Assembly: GCF_014218725.1 (NCBI RefSeq)
Contig: NZ_JABBJE010000008.1
Coordinates: forward strand, 33,052 to 97,051
Direction: 5' to 3'
From: Brevundimonas huaxiensis
GTDB lineage: Bacteria; Pseudomonadota; Alphaproteobacteria; Caulobacterales; Caulobacteraceae
DNA: 64,000 nucleotides
The notes beneath the pieces are model-generated. The model was not told where the DNA came from. It was given only the letters and a program-made list of their open reading frames with translations, and did not search any database. How positions within the stretch are numbered: the stretch's first letter is position 1; the number at the start of each line of letters is the position of its first letter. Shown here piece by piece: positions 9,557 to 18,038 of the stretch. A program made the position numbers and the translations under genes.

Positions 9557-10297
9557 TCAGATCATCGCCATGCCGCCGTTCACGTGCAGGGTCTGGCCCG
9601 TCACATAGGCGGCTTCGTCGGACGACAGATAGACGGCGGCGGCGGCGATCTCGTCGCCCGTGCCCAGCCGGCCCGCCGGAATCTTGGTCAGAATGGTTTC
9701 CCGCTGCTGATCGTTCAGCACGTCGGTCATGGGCGAGGCGATGAAGCCCGGCGCGATGCAGTTGACGGTGATGCCGCGCGACCCAACCTCCTGGGCCAGC
9801 GACTTGGAAAAGCCGATCATCCCGGCCTTGGACGCCGAATAGTTGGTCTGACCCGGATTGCCGGTCACGCCGACGACCGAGGTCACGCCGATGATTCGCC
9901 CGGAACGGCGCTTCATCATGCCCTTCACCGCCGCGCGGGTCAGGCGGAAATAGCTTTCCAGATTGACGGTCAGGACGGACTGAAAGTCCTCGTCCTTCAT
10001 CCGCATCAACAGGCCGTCCTTGGTGATGCCGGCATTGGCGACCAAGATGTCTAACGGCGCGCCCGCCGCCGTCTCGGCCGCAGCGACCAGATTGTCGACC
10101 GACTCGGGATCCGACAGGTTCGCGGTCGCGAAATGCGCCCGCTCGCCCAGCTCCTTGGTCAGATCGGCCAGCACGGCCTCGCGCGTGCCCGACAGCACCA
10201 CGGTCGCGCCCTGGGCGTGCAGCGCGCGCGCCACCGCCCCGCCGATTCCGCCCGTTGCGCCGGTGACCAGCGCGGTCTTGCCTGCAAGATTGAACAT
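9557..10297 (-). CDS. fabG: 3-oxoacyl-[acyl-carrier-protein] reductase
   Basis: 246 residues of a short-chain dehydrogenase. The NADP-binding TGATGGIGGA lies near residue 14, with NAG at the fourth strand, a serine in GVTSVVG, and the catalytic YSASKAG. It reduces 3-oxoacyl-ACP. The context fabD-fabG-acpP-fabF confirms a fatty acid role rather than another SDR activity. Confidence 0.97.
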   Translation of the reverse strand: MFNLAGKTALVTGATGGIGGAVARALHAQGATVVLSGTREAVLADLTKELGERAHFATANLSDPESVDNLVAAAETAAGAPLDILVANAGITKDGLLMRMKDEDFQSVLTVNLESYFRLTRAAVKGMMKRRSGRIIGVTSVVGVTGNPGQTNYSASKAGMIGFSKSLAQEVGSRGITVNCIAPGFIASPMTDVLNDQQRETILTKIPAGRLGTGDEIAAAAVYLSSDEAAYVTGQTLHVNGGMAMI

Positions 10298-10385
10298 TTA
10301 TGTCTCTCCGAAGTGGCGAGTGATTAGTGTCGAGTGACGAGGAAAAGCAAAGTCGCGTGACGAAGCCGTCGCCACGCGCCCCGCG

Positions 10386-11327
10386 TCACCCCTTGGCGAA
10401 GGCTTCCAGCTCTTCCGGCGTGTTCAGAGGCAGGGCCTCCGCGTCTGGCGCGATTCGCTTGGCCATGCCGGTCAGCACCTTGCCCGAGCCGATCTCGACG
10501 AAGCGGGTCACGCCGCCTTCGGTCGCCATCCACTCCATGCTCTCACGCCAGCGCACCCGGCCGGTGACCTGCTCGACCAGCAGGCGGCGGATGACTTCCG
10601 GGTCGCTCTCGGGCCGCGCCAGGACGTTCGCCACCACCGGCACGACCGGCGCGACGATCTTCGCCTCGGCCAGGGCGGCGGCCATCTCGTCGGCGGCAGG
10701 CTGCATCAGCGGACAGTGGAAGGGCGCCGAGACGTTCAGCGGGATCGCCCGCGCGCCCAGTTCCTTGGCCTTTTCGATGGCCCGGTCCACAGCGGCCTTA
10801 TCGCCGGAGATGACGATATTGCCGTTGTTGTTGTCATTGGCGACCACGCAGACGCCGACTTCCGAACCGGCCGCCGCAGCCGCTTCCGCCAGCGCGAGAT
10901 CCGTCTTGGGTCCGATCAGCGAGGCCATCGCCCCCTGCCCCACCGGCACGGCGCGCTGCATGGCTTGGCCGCGCAGCTTCAGCAGCCGCGCCGTATCCGA
11001 CAGCGAGATCGCGCCCGCCGCCGCCAGCGCCGAATATTCGCCCAGCGAGTGACCGGCCACATAGGCCGCGCTCGCCACATCAAAGCCGAACTCGGCCTTC
11101 AACGCCCGGATCGCCGCCACGGACACCGCCATCAATGCGGGCTGGGCGTTCTCGGTCAGGGTCAGTTGATCTTCGGGGCCGTCGCGCATCAGCACCGACA
11201 GCTTCTGGCCCAGCGCCTCGTCCACCTCGGCGAAGACGTCGCGGGCGGATTGGAAGGCGTCCGCCAGTTGCGCGCCCATGCCGACGGCCTGGCTGCCCTG
11301 TCCCGGAAACAGAAGTGCGAGGGTCAT
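10386..11327 (-). CDS. fabD: Malonyl CoA-acyl carrier protein transacylase
   Basis: 313 residues starting MTLALLFPGQGSQAVGMG, with the nucleophile serine in GHSLGEYSALAA and the later histidine in VSAPFHCPLM, the FabD catalytic pair. It loads malonate onto ACP. First gene of the fab cluster; the 130 bp upstream up to the J-domain gene contains no other gene. Confidence 0.97.
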   Translation of the reverse strand: MTLALLFPGQGSQAVGMGAQLADAFQSARDVFAEVDEALGQKLSVLMRDGPEDQLTLTENAQPALMAVSVAAIRALKAEFGFDVASAAYVAGHSLGEYSALAAAGAISLSDTARLLKLRGQAMQRAVPVGQGAMASLIGPKTDLALAEAAAAAGSEVGVCVVANDNNNGNIVISGDKAAVDRAIEKAKELGARAIPLNVSAPFHCPLMQPAADEMAAALAEAKIVAPVVPVVANVLARPESDPEVIRRLLVEQVTGRVRWRESMEWMATEGGVTRFVEIGSGKVLTGMAKRIAPDAEALPLNTPEELEAFAKG

Positions 11328-11458
11328 CGACCGCTCCCTGAATCATTGATCAAGAGCGCGGACCCGTAAGCCCAGACTTACCCGAGGGCAAGCGGAGGTG
11401 GTGGGTGCTTGTGTCTCGGACCGTTCCCATGACCGCAGGGATGCTGCCCTGAGAGCGC

Positions 11459-11887
11459 CTAGCGGCGCCGGTATTTTGCGAGAAGTCGATCGCGCGCGGC
11501 GTTGACGCGCGTCGCCAGCCCCTCCGTGCCGCCCTGATCGGGATGGGCGCGGGCCATGGCGCGTTTCCAGGCTGCGCGGATTTCGGCCTCGGTCGCGGCT
11601 GGCCCGACACCCAGCACGGCGCGGGCGTCCGCTTCGCTGATGGGTTCGGATCGGATGATCGGTCGCTGCCGGGACGACCAGGCCAGATAGAGCCCTGCCC
11701 CGGCCAGCGCCGCCGCCGTCAGCCACGACCCACGAAACGCCGCAAGCGCGCCGCCGGCCAACAGAACCGCACCCAGCAGGGTCGCCGTCACGCGCCAGTG
11801 AGCGCGTCCGCGTCGCTCGGTCTGTCGGCCCAGCAGCACCAGCGCCCAGACGGCGATCGCCGCCAGGGCCAGCCAGATCAAACCCAT
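11459..11887 (-). CDS. Membrane-anchored J-domain protein
   Basis: 142 residues: two or three hydrophobic segments in the first ~70 residues, then a short C-terminal J domain beginning DARAVLGVGPAATEAEIRAAWK with the diagnostic HPDQGG. The architecture resembles TIM14/Pam18-like alphaproteobacterial proteins. It is expected to stimulate DnaK ATPase at the membrane. It lies 8 bp after mipZ on the same strand, so co-expression is likely. Confidence 0.85.
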   Translation of the reverse strand: MGLIWLALAAIAVWALVLLGRQTERRGRAHWRVTATLLGAVLLAGGALAAFRGSWLTAAALAGAGLYLAWSSRQRPIIRSEPISEADARAVLGVGPAATEAEIRAAWKRAMARAHPDQGGTEGLATRVNAARDRLLAKYRRR

Positions 11888-11894
11888 CAGGCGA

Positions 11895-12731
11895 TCAGGC
11901 CGCCACGTCCAAAGGGCTGAGAACCTGCTCCAGACCCATGGCCATCATCAGATTGCGCATCTCCTGGCGCGCAGCGACGTGGGCCAGGGACACCGCAACC
12001 GGCCGGATGTCGTTCGACAGGTCCGCCACCGTCAGGCCGAAGGGGAACAGCTCGCGATAGATGACCCGGTCGCGCAGGCCCGGACCGACGCGGAAGCCGA
12101 CGCGTTTGGCCAGCTTGGTCATCCGTTCTTCCAGACGCTTGCGGTTGCGGGCCTCCGCGACGGCGAGGCGATTGGTGACCACCAGCCAGTCGATCGTCGC
12201 GTGACGGCCCTGGGCGATGGCGCGCTGCTTGCGCGCCTCCCAGACGCTCTCGGAATAGATCGAGGGTTTCAGCAGTTCCAGAGTGACCGGATCGACGTCG
12301 CCCAGCAGGTCGAAATCGACGAAGCTGTCGTTCATCGGCGTCACGATCTGATCGGCGCGGGCGTGGGCGGCGTTCGACACGGCCGTGTCGCCGCCGGGCG
12401 TGTCGATCAGGATGCAATCGACGCCCCGCGCCACCGCCTCGTCGAAGGCGCGCTCGAAGGTCGCGATCTGATCGGCGACATCCGCCTTGGCCAGGGCCTT
12501 GCCGTCGCCCATGTCGGGCACGAAGGGTTGGGGAAGCTCGTGACCGTTCGCGGCCAGCCAGGCGGCGCGGTTCTGGAAGAAGCGCTGCATCGAACGCTGG
12601 CGCAGGTCCAGATCGATGATCGCCACCGAGCGCCCGGCGTGCAGCAGGCCGGTCACGATGTGGATGGCCAGGGTGGACTTGCCCGCCCCGCCCTTTTCGT
12701 TGCCGAGGACGATCACATGCGGCTGCGTCAT
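11895..12731 (-). CDS. mipZ: Division-plane positioning ATPase MipZ
   Basis: 278 residues starting MTQPHVIVLGNEKGGAGKST, a deviant Walker A of ParA type, with IIDLDLRQRSMQRF and the Walker B-like LIDTPGG. The sequence RQRSMQRFFQNR is characteristic of MipZ. In Caulobacter, MipZ binds ParB at the origins and inhibits FtsZ away from mid-cell. The upstream frame is open, but the ATG at 12731 gives the conserved start. Confidence 0.93.
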   Translation of the reverse strand: MTQPHVIVLGNEKGGAGKSTLAIHIVTGLLHAGRSVAIIDLDLRQRSMQRFFQNRAAWLAANGHELPQPFVPDMGDGKALAKADVADQIATFERAFDEAVARGVDCILIDTPGGDTAVSNAAHARADQIVTPMNDSFVDFDLLGDVDPVTLELLKPSIYSESVWEARKQRAIAQGRHATIDWLVVTNRLAVAEARNRKRLEERMTKLAKRVGFRVGPGLRDRVIYRELFPFGLTVADLSNDIRPVAVSLAHVAARQEMRNLMMAMGLEQVLSPLDVAA

Positions 12732-12860
12732 TCGAGGGAATCCTCTGTGCCGACCGCGCGACTCAGACTGCGCGGTCCTAGGTCCACAGAGACTCGGCCT
12801 CAAAGCGCCAAACGTCAACGGAACCTTAACGCAGACCTGTGGACGGCGAACCGGGGTCGG

Positions 12861-13526
12861 TCAGCTGTTACGCGCGCACCAGGCGTCGCCGACAGCGGCG
12901 GAGCGGCAGACCGCAGCGGCGGTTTCGGTGGATACCGGCCCGACCTTCAGCCGCGTCAGCCGACGGCCGCCCACCTCGACCTCCTGATAGATCGGCGACA
13001 ATCCCGACAGGTCTGACGTGGCCTTCATCCGATCCCAGGCCTGACGCGCGCCGGCCGCACTGGAATAGGCGCCCAGTTGGATCGTTCGCCCGGTTTCCGG
13101 CGCAGCCGTGAGACTGGCGGGACGCAAGACGGGGGCCTGCACCCGCGAGATCGCCTCATCCGCCACGGCTTTGACAACCGCGGGCGAGGCAGCCCGGACA
13201 ATTGCGTCCCGCAGGCCTGCATCTTCACCGACGGGGCGAAGGCCTGCCTGGACGTCTCGGGCGTCCCACATGGCGTGCGGATCCATGACCGCCACCTTGA
13301 CCGGCGTGAAGCGCACGGGCCGCAGTCCGGCCTTTTCAGCAACGGCATGCCGGGTTTCGCGATCGCGCGCCGAGAGCGGAATGTCGATCGCCGCGACGGT
13401 CTCGGCCATCGCGCTGAATCGATGGGGATCGCTGTCCACCGCGCCGCAGCCGGCGACGGCAAGGCTGCTGGCGATGGCCAGGGCGATCAGAACTGGACGG
13501 GTCGCTTCTGCGGGCGTCATAAGCAC
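12861..13526 (-). CDS. SPOR-domain lipoprotein
   Basis: 221 residues. An N-terminal hydrophobic stretch ends in LAVAGC, a lipobox, so it is probably lipidated. A C-terminal SPOR-like domain (about residues 145-215) begins GRTIQLGAYSSAAGARQAWDRMK and ends VCRSAAVGDAWC. SPOR domains bind denuded glycan at division sites. The start may instead be the third codon. It is divergent from panC. Confidence 0.75.
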   Translation of the reverse strand: MLMTPAEATRPVLIALAIASSLAVAGCGAVDSDPHRFSAMAETVAAIDIPLSARDRETRHAVAEKAGLRPVRFTPVKVAVMDPHAMWDARDVQAGLRPVGEDAGLRDAIVRAASPAVVKAVADEAISRVQAPVLRPASLTAAPETGRTIQLGAYSSAAGARQAWDRMKATSDLSGLSPIYQEVEVGGRRLTRLKVGPVSTETAAAVCRSAAVGDAWCARNS

Positions 13527-13595
13527 GACCCTAGAGCCCAGACTTTGCGGTCTGGTGCATCAACAGGCTTAAGCGGAAAGGTTAATCGCTTCATC

Positions 13596-14468
13596 ATGAT
13601 AGACGCCGCCCCCCCGTTCCCTTCTTTGGCCGTCGTCCGCACCGTCGCCGACCTGCGCGCGGTCGTCCGGGACTGGAAACGTCAAGGCCTGAGCGTCGGC
13701 ATGGTTCCGACCATGGGCGCCCTGCATGAAGGCCACCTGACCCTGGTGCGCGAGGCCACGCGCCGCGCCGACCGCGTCGTCGCCTCCAACTTCGTCAATC
13801 CGACCCAGTTCGCGGCGCATGAGGATCTGGGCAAATACCCTCGCCAGCAGGAAGAAGACGCCCGTCTGCTGGCCGGCGCCGGCTGCCACCTGATGTTCGC
13901 GCCCTCAGCCGACGCGATGTATCCGGAAGGCTTTGCGACCAGTGTCGCCGTCGCCGGGCCGGCGCTGGGTCTCGAGGGTGATTTCCGGCCTCACATGTTC
14001 GGCGGGGTCGCCCTGGTCGTCACCAAGCTGTTCAACCAGGTGCAGCCTGATGTCGCGGTCTTTGGCGAGAAGGACTACCAACAGCTTATGGTCGTACGTC
14101 GGTTCGTGCGCGATCTGGACCTGCCGGTCGAGATCGTCGGCGCGCCGACGGAGCGGGACGGCTGGGGCCTGGCCCTGTCGTCACGCAACGCCTATCTGTC
14201 GGAGGCTGAGCTTGAGACCGCCCGCCGGCTGAACGGCATTCTGGCGGAGGCCGGCGTCTATGCGTCCAGCGGTCGCCCCCTGCCCGGCGTCGAGCGTGAA
14301 GCCTATGCCGCCCTTTTGAAAGCCGGGTTTGATCGGGTCGATTACGTCGCCATTCGCCACGCCGAGGACCTGACGCCGTTCCGCAACGACATCGTCGACG
14401 CCCCCGCCCGCATCCTGGCCGCCGCCTGGCTGGGCAAGACGCGACTAATCGACAATATGGCGGTCTGA
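13596..14468 (+). CDS. panC: Pantothenate synthetase
   Basis: 290 residues. MVPTMGALHEGHLTL holds the first HxGH-type site, FVNPTQF follows, then VFGEKDYQQL and LALSSRNAYL. It ligates pantoate and beta-alanine using ATP. The frame is open for a further 173 codons upstream, over the antisense SPOR gene, but the ATG at 13596 gives the normal N-terminus. Confidence 0.96.
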   Translation: MIDAAPPFPSLAVVRTVADLRAVVRDWKRQGLSVGMVPTMGALHEGHLTLVREATRRADRVVASNFVNPTQFAAHEDLGKYPRQQEEDARLLAGAGCHLMFAPSADAMYPEGFATSVAVAGPALGLEGDFRPHMFGGVALVVTKLFNQVQPDVAVFGEKDYQQLMVVRRFVRDLDLPVEIVGAPTERDGWGLALSSRNAYLSEAELETARRLNGILAEAGVYASSGRPLPGVEREAYAALLKAGFDRVDYVAIRHAEDLTPFRNDIVDAPARILAAAWLGKTRLIDNMAV

Positions 14469-14474
14469 AAAGAT

Positions 14475-14503
14475 GGGCCGCATCCGTTCGCCGGACGCGG
14501 CCC
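14475..14503. terminator. Convergent terminator between panC and chorismate mutase
   Basis: GGGCCGC-A-TCCG and CGGACGCGGCCC pair around a TTCGC loop. On the minus strand the stem is followed by ATCTTTTC, giving a usable T tract for the chorismate mutase transcript. The plus-strand tract is weak. Confidence 0.6.
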
Positions 14504-14510
14504 TGTCAGA

Positions 14511-15233
14511 TCAGCCGATCGCGCCGACGCAGCCCTCCGCGTCACCCGGCGCCAGATCGGCGTCGGTCAGGGCGATGGTCCAGCCGTGATGGGTGTTCAG
14601 GCCCCAGCGCCGCGCGCCGCCGCCATCGCCCGCATCGCCGCCCGCGGTGACCACTACGCGTCGGCCCTTGGGCAGAGCCGGCGGATCGATCTTGCCGACC
14701 GCCAGCGACGTCGGGGTCTCGCCGCCGTAGCCGTCGAAGACGCTCAGCATCGACCACTCGCGCCGCAGGCCCATCCACCAGGCGTCCTCGGTATTGATCG
14801 CCAGCACGGCGATCCCGTGGCTCTCGGCGGCGAAAGCCAGGGCCTTCTGCGGATCGCGCACCATCTTGATGTCGGCGGCGGCCCCGAAACGCAGGCGCGC
14901 GCCGTCATAGGCGCGGGTCGGTTCGATGGGCGCCCAGACCTGAACCTGAAGCCGGCCCTGGCGCGCCAGGCCCCAGCCAACGATCTCGCGCCACAGATGT
15001 TCGACCGCCTCGGCGTTCTCGGGCTTGGCCTGCTTGAGCATGCGCGAGAGGACGGTCTGCTCGCGATCGGGACGCAGCTTGGTGTGCGGGCCGGTGGGCG
15101 CGTCCTTTGCCCGGCCGACGGTGGCGGCGATGGCCAGGCGTTGCTCGAACAGCGCCAGGATCTGGTCGTCGATGCCGTCGATCTCGGCGCGCAGGGCGGC
15201 CAGCGCCTGCTGTTCGGGGGTCAGGTCGGCCAT
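14511..15233 (-). CDS. Chorismate mutase with a C-terminal domain of unknown role
   Basis: About 240 residues starting MADLTPEQQALAALRAEIDGIDDQILALFEQR, an AroQ-type chorismate mutase N-terminus, with the active-site-like R-rich helix through residue 90. The remaining ~150 residues are not AroQ; a stretch QKALAFAAESHGIAVLAINTED resembles the equivalent part of prephenate dehydratase, so this may be a degenerate dehydratase-like or regulatory domain (inference). An alternative ATG lies at 15269. It is preceded by an aromatic-rich leader peptide and lies downstream of pheA and the DAHP synthase gene. Confidence 0.85.
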   Translation of the reverse strand: MADLTPEQQALAALRAEIDGIDDQILALFEQRLAIAATVGRAKDAPTGPHTKLRPDREQTVLSRMLKQAKPENAEAVEHLWREIVGWGLARQGRLQVQVWAPIEPTRAYDGARLRFGAAADIKMVRDPQKALAFAAESHGIAVLAINTEDAWWMGLRREWSMLSVFDGYGGETPTSLAVGKIDPPALPKGRRVVVTAGGDAGDGGGARRWGLNTHHGWTIALTDADLAPGDAEGCVGAIG

Positions 15234-15319
15234 ATTAGGCCAGACTTGCTGAAGGTTGGAATGGGGCATGGAAAAGGGCTTTCGGCATTCTGGGATTCGA
15301 TATGTGCAGGAGCGAACAG

Positions 15320-15338
15320 CCGCTCTGGTCCAGAGCGG
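15320..15338 (-). promoter_or_regulatory. Perfect hairpin in the chorismate mutase leader
   Basis: CCGCTCTGG and CCAGAGCGG are perfect inverted arms lying between the leader peptide stop and the chorismate mutase start. The sequence CCGGCG just upstream in the RNA (15340-15345) can pair with CGCCGG at the end of the leader peptide (15383-15388), giving a candidate alternative structure. The T tract after the hairpin is poor, so a classical terminator is not certain. Confidence 0.5.
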
Positions 15339-15378
15339 TCGCCGGTGAAGCAGTCAGGGACGGAGTGCGCCCGACGCC

Positions 15379-15480
15379 TCAGCCGGCGTATCGAAAGCCG
15401 TAAAAGCCGTAGCCGAAATAGAGGCCGGAAACCGCGCGCGAACGGTCGAAAGAAACAGAAAGAGCGCGCAGGCGGGACAT
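15379..15480 (-). CDS. Phe/Tyr-rich leader peptide upstream of chorismate mutase
   Basis: A 33-codon ORF (ATG at 15480, TGA at 15379) starting MSRLRALSVSF. Its C-terminal end is LYFGYGFYGFRYAG: four Tyr and three Phe in 14 residues, just before the stop. This is what a ribosome-mediated attenuation leader for an aromatic pathway gene looks like. It is preceded by a good promoter and by a GGA-rich site, and is followed by a hairpin and then the chorismate mutase gene. Starvation for charged tRNA-Phe or tRNA-Tyr would stall ribosomes here (inference). Confidence 0.75.
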   Translation of the reverse strand: MSRLRALSVSFDRSRAVSGLYFGYGFYGFRYAG

Positions 15481-15525
15481 GGTCCGGTTCCGGTTTATGC
15501 GGATCGTGTTGCGACCCGTAGGTGT

Positions 15526-15555
15526 CTTAAGGACGCAAAGACCGTGCGCCGTCAA
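15526..15555 (-). promoter_or_regulatory. Candidate sigma-70 promoter for the leader peptide
   Basis: On the minus strand TTGACG (15550-15555) overlaps the pheA stop codon, and CTTAAG (15526-15531) follows after an 18-bp spacer. Transcription would begin about 38 nt before the leader peptide ATG. This would give the leader and chorismate mutase their own transcript, separate from pheA. Confidence 0.5.
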
Positions 15556-16127
15556 CCCTCAGGGAAGCTCAACAGGACAAAACGCGTCTGATTATCGCCG
15601 GAATCCTGCAAGTCGTTGCGCAGGATCGACAGGCCGTACACCTCGGCGGCGCCGACCGGGGCGATGGCCGCCCGTGTGGGATCGCCCGCTTCGGCGACAT
15701 CGCGCGCCGCGCCTGCGGTATCGAAATGCTCGACCACCTCGACATTCAAACCGGCCAGCGTGTCCTTGCACTGGGCCAAGGCGATGGGATGGCTTTCCAC
15801 CGTTCGAATATCGGACAGACGCGCGCCGTCGATCGCCATCAGCGCATGACGGATCGGCCGCCAGACCTGAGCGACCGGCTCCACGCCAAGCGCACCGACC
15901 AGCGTCGCCGCCGGCTCGACCACGCCGATGGTCGAGTTCTCGACAGGGATCAGGGCGCAACCGCAGTCGCCGGCGCGCAGCGCATCCAGGGCCTGGTCGA
16001 AGGTTTCGAACGCCACAGCCTCGTCCCACGGACGCAGGGCCAGACACGCCTCATGGCTGAACGATCCGGGCGCGCCCTGATAGGCGACCCGGCCGGGCCT
16101 CTCCTCAGTTGGAGCCGCTGATTGCAT
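15552..16127 (-). CDS. pheA: Prephenate dehydratase, catalytic domain only
   Basis: 191 residues covering the dehydratase domain: VAYQGAPGSFSHEAC at the start, ALIPVENSTIGVV in the middle and the active-site TRF motif in NQTRFVLLSFPEG at the very end. Typical enzymes of about 280 residues carry a further C-terminal ACT domain that binds phenylalanine; here the gene stops right after the catalytic domain. It converts prephenate to phenylpyruvate. Feedback control by Phe may therefore act elsewhere in the cluster. Confidence 0.92.
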   Translation of the reverse strand: MQSAAPTEERPGRVAYQGAPGSFSHEACLALRPWDEAVAFETFDQALDALRAGDCGCALIPVENSTIGVVEPAATLVGALGVEPVAQVWRPIRHALMAIDGARLSDIRTVESHPIALAQCKDTLAGLNVEVVEHFDTAGAARDVAEAGDPTRAAIAPVGAAEVYGLSILRNDLQDSGDNQTRFVLLSFPEG

Positions 16128-16217
16128 CGATCACTCCCTCGGTCTCAGATCGATCTGGCGCTGCCTCGGTGGCGTCACCATGACCGGATCGGCCCGCATT
16201 TGGGGCGCTGACGCCCG

Positions 16218-17588
16218 CTAGGCCGCCGCCGACTGCGCCACACGTCCGGCCTTCAGCCGCTCCGCGACCAGGAAGGCCAGCTCCAGCGCCTGATCGGCGT
16301 TCAGGCGCGGGTCGCAGTGGGTGTGATAGCGGTTGGACAGATCGTCCTCGGTCACCGCCTGGGCGCCGCCGATGCATTCGGTGACATTCTGGCCGGTCAT
16401 TTCCAGGTGGACGCCGCCGGGGTGGACGCCTTCCGCCTCGGCCACATCGATGAAGGTCCGGACTTCGCCCAGGATGCGGTCGAACGGCCGGGTCTTGTAG
16501 CCGTTGCCGGCCTTGAGCGTATTGCCGTGCATCGGGTCGATGGACCAGATGACCTTGCGGCCCGAGGCCTTCACTTCGCGCATCAGCTTGGGCAGGCGCT
16601 CGCCCACCTTATCGTGACCGAAGCGTCCGATCAGCGTCAGACGACCCGAGACATTGTCCGGGTTCAAGGCGTCGATCAGGGGCAGCAGATCGTCGGCCGT
16701 CATCGTCGGCCCGCACTTTACGCCGATGGGGTTCTTGATCCCCTTCATGAACTCGACGTGGGCGCCGTCCAGCTGACGCGTGCGCTCGCCGATCCACAGC
16801 ATATGGGCCGAGGTGTCGAACCATTCGCCCGATCCGCCATCCAGACGCGTCAGGGCGCTTTCGACGTTCAGCAGCAGGGCTTCGTGGCTGGTGAAAACCT
16901 CGACCCGGCTGAGGTCCGGATGGGTCTCGGGCGTGACGCCGACCGCCTCCATGAAGGCCAGGGCCTCGGTGATCTTGTCGGCCAGTTCGCGGTATTGGGC
17001 GCCGGCGGCGTTGTCGCCGGCAAAGCCCAGCGTCCAGCGATGGATGTTGTACAGATCGGCATAGCCGCCGCCCGCAAAGGCGCGCAGCAGGTTCAGCGTC
17101 GAGGCCGACTGGTTGTAGGCGCGGATCAGACGTTGCGGATCAGGCGCGCGATCTTCCGGCGTGAAGCCCATGCCGTTGATGATGTCGCCGCGATAGCTGG
17201 GCAGTTCGACGCCGTCGATCTCTTCCAGCGGCGACGAGCGAGGCTTGGCGAACTGGCCCGCGATCCGTCCCACCTTCACCACCGGCTTGCGTCCGGCGAA
17301 GGTCAGGACGACCGCCATTTGAAGGATCAGGCGGAAGGTGTCGCGGATATTGTCGGTCGAGAACTCCTTGAAGCTTTCGGCGCAGTCGCCGCCCTGGAGC
17401 AGGAAGGCGTCGCCCCGCTCGACCTGCGCCAGCTTCGACGTCAGGCGCCGCGCTTCGCCGGCGAAGACCAGCGGCGGCAAGGCGCGCAACTCGTCTTCCA
17501 CCCGCGCGAGGGCGGCAGGATCCGGATAGTCCGCCGGCATGTGCAGGGCGGTCTTTGTTCTCCAGCTTTCGGGGGTCCAGCGTGTCAT
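16218..17588 (-). CDS. Class II 3-deoxy-7-phosphoheptulonate (DAHP) synthase
   Basis: 456 residues starting [23 protein letters not shown], with [27 protein letters not shown] and the C-terminal [16 protein letters not shown], all typical of plant-like class II DAHP synthases. It catalyses the first step of the shikimate pathway. The start ATG at 17588 was preferred over one seven codons upstream. It is followed by pheA and chorismate mutase on the same strand, forming an aromatic amino acid cluster. Confidence 0.95.
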   Translation of the reverse strand: MTRWTPESWRTKTALHMPADYPDPAALARVEDELRALPPLVFAGEARRLTSKLAQVERGDAFLLQGGDCAESFKEFSTDNIRDTFRLILQMAVVLTFAGRKPVVKVGRIAGQFAKPRSSPLEEIDGVELPSYRGDIINGMGFTPEDRAPDPQRLIRAYNQSASTLNLLRAFAGGGYADLYNIHRWTLGFAGDNAAGAQYRELADKITEALAFMEAVGVTPETHPDLSRVEVFTSHEALLLNVESALTRLDGGSGEWFDTSAHMLWIGERTRQLDGAHVEFMKGIKNPIGVKCGPTMTADDLLPLIDALNPDNVSGRLTLIGRFGHDKVGERLPKLMREVKASGRKVIWSIDPMHGNTLKAGNGYKTRPFDRILGEVRTFIDVAEAEGVHPGGVHLEMTGQNVTECIGGAQAVTEDDLSNRYHTHCDPRLNADQALELAFLVAERLKAGRVAQSAAA

Positions 17589-17654
17589 CGCGCAAGAATA
17601 GGACTTCACGCCTATTCAAACAACGAAAAGACAGGCGGATTTTGCCGCGAAATG

Positions 17655-17795
17655 TCAGTCTTCCGAAGAAGGCGACTTTTCCGCCGCAGCTTCGGCCTTG
17701 CGTTCAGCCTTGGCCGCCGCCTTCTCGGCCGCCTTCAGCGCCGCGGCGCGCTCGCGTTCCTGACGCTCGAAGCTGTAGTTGGGTTTGCGAGCCAT
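17655..17795 (-). CDS. Small conserved Ala/Lys-rich protein
   Basis: 46 residues: MARKPNYSFERQERERAAA followed by repeated A/K/E helix and an acidic end. The opening RKPNYSFERQERE is, from recall, common to small alphaproteobacterial hypothetical proteins. No function is recognisable. An ATG further upstream would add a non-conserved extension. It lies between the DAHP synthase gene and the ROK kinase. Confidence 0.65.
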   Translation of the reverse strand: MARKPNYSFERQERERAAALKAAEKAAAKAERKAEAAAEKSPSSED

Positions 17796-18038
17796 CGGCG
17801 TCCTCGTCTTATCTCGTGTCCTGGCGGTGAAGGTGGCGATGCAGGGAGCCGGACGCAATCGCCAAATCCAGCACTCTGCAAAATCGGCTCACAGCAGTCT
17901 TTCCTTGCGCGTCAAAATCTTGGCGGCGGCGTCGAAGGCGATGAACAGACGGGCTAGAAGGGTCATGGGCTCTGAACGCTTGGCCCTGTTCGATGTTCAG
18001 TCCCGCGAACCTTCGTCGCACCCGAAAGGCAGGCGCCC

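Noticed and set aside
16317..17957. 546-codon plus-strand frame opposite the DAHP synthase
   Set aside because: No recognisable protein features; the opposite strand encodes a full class II DAHP synthase.
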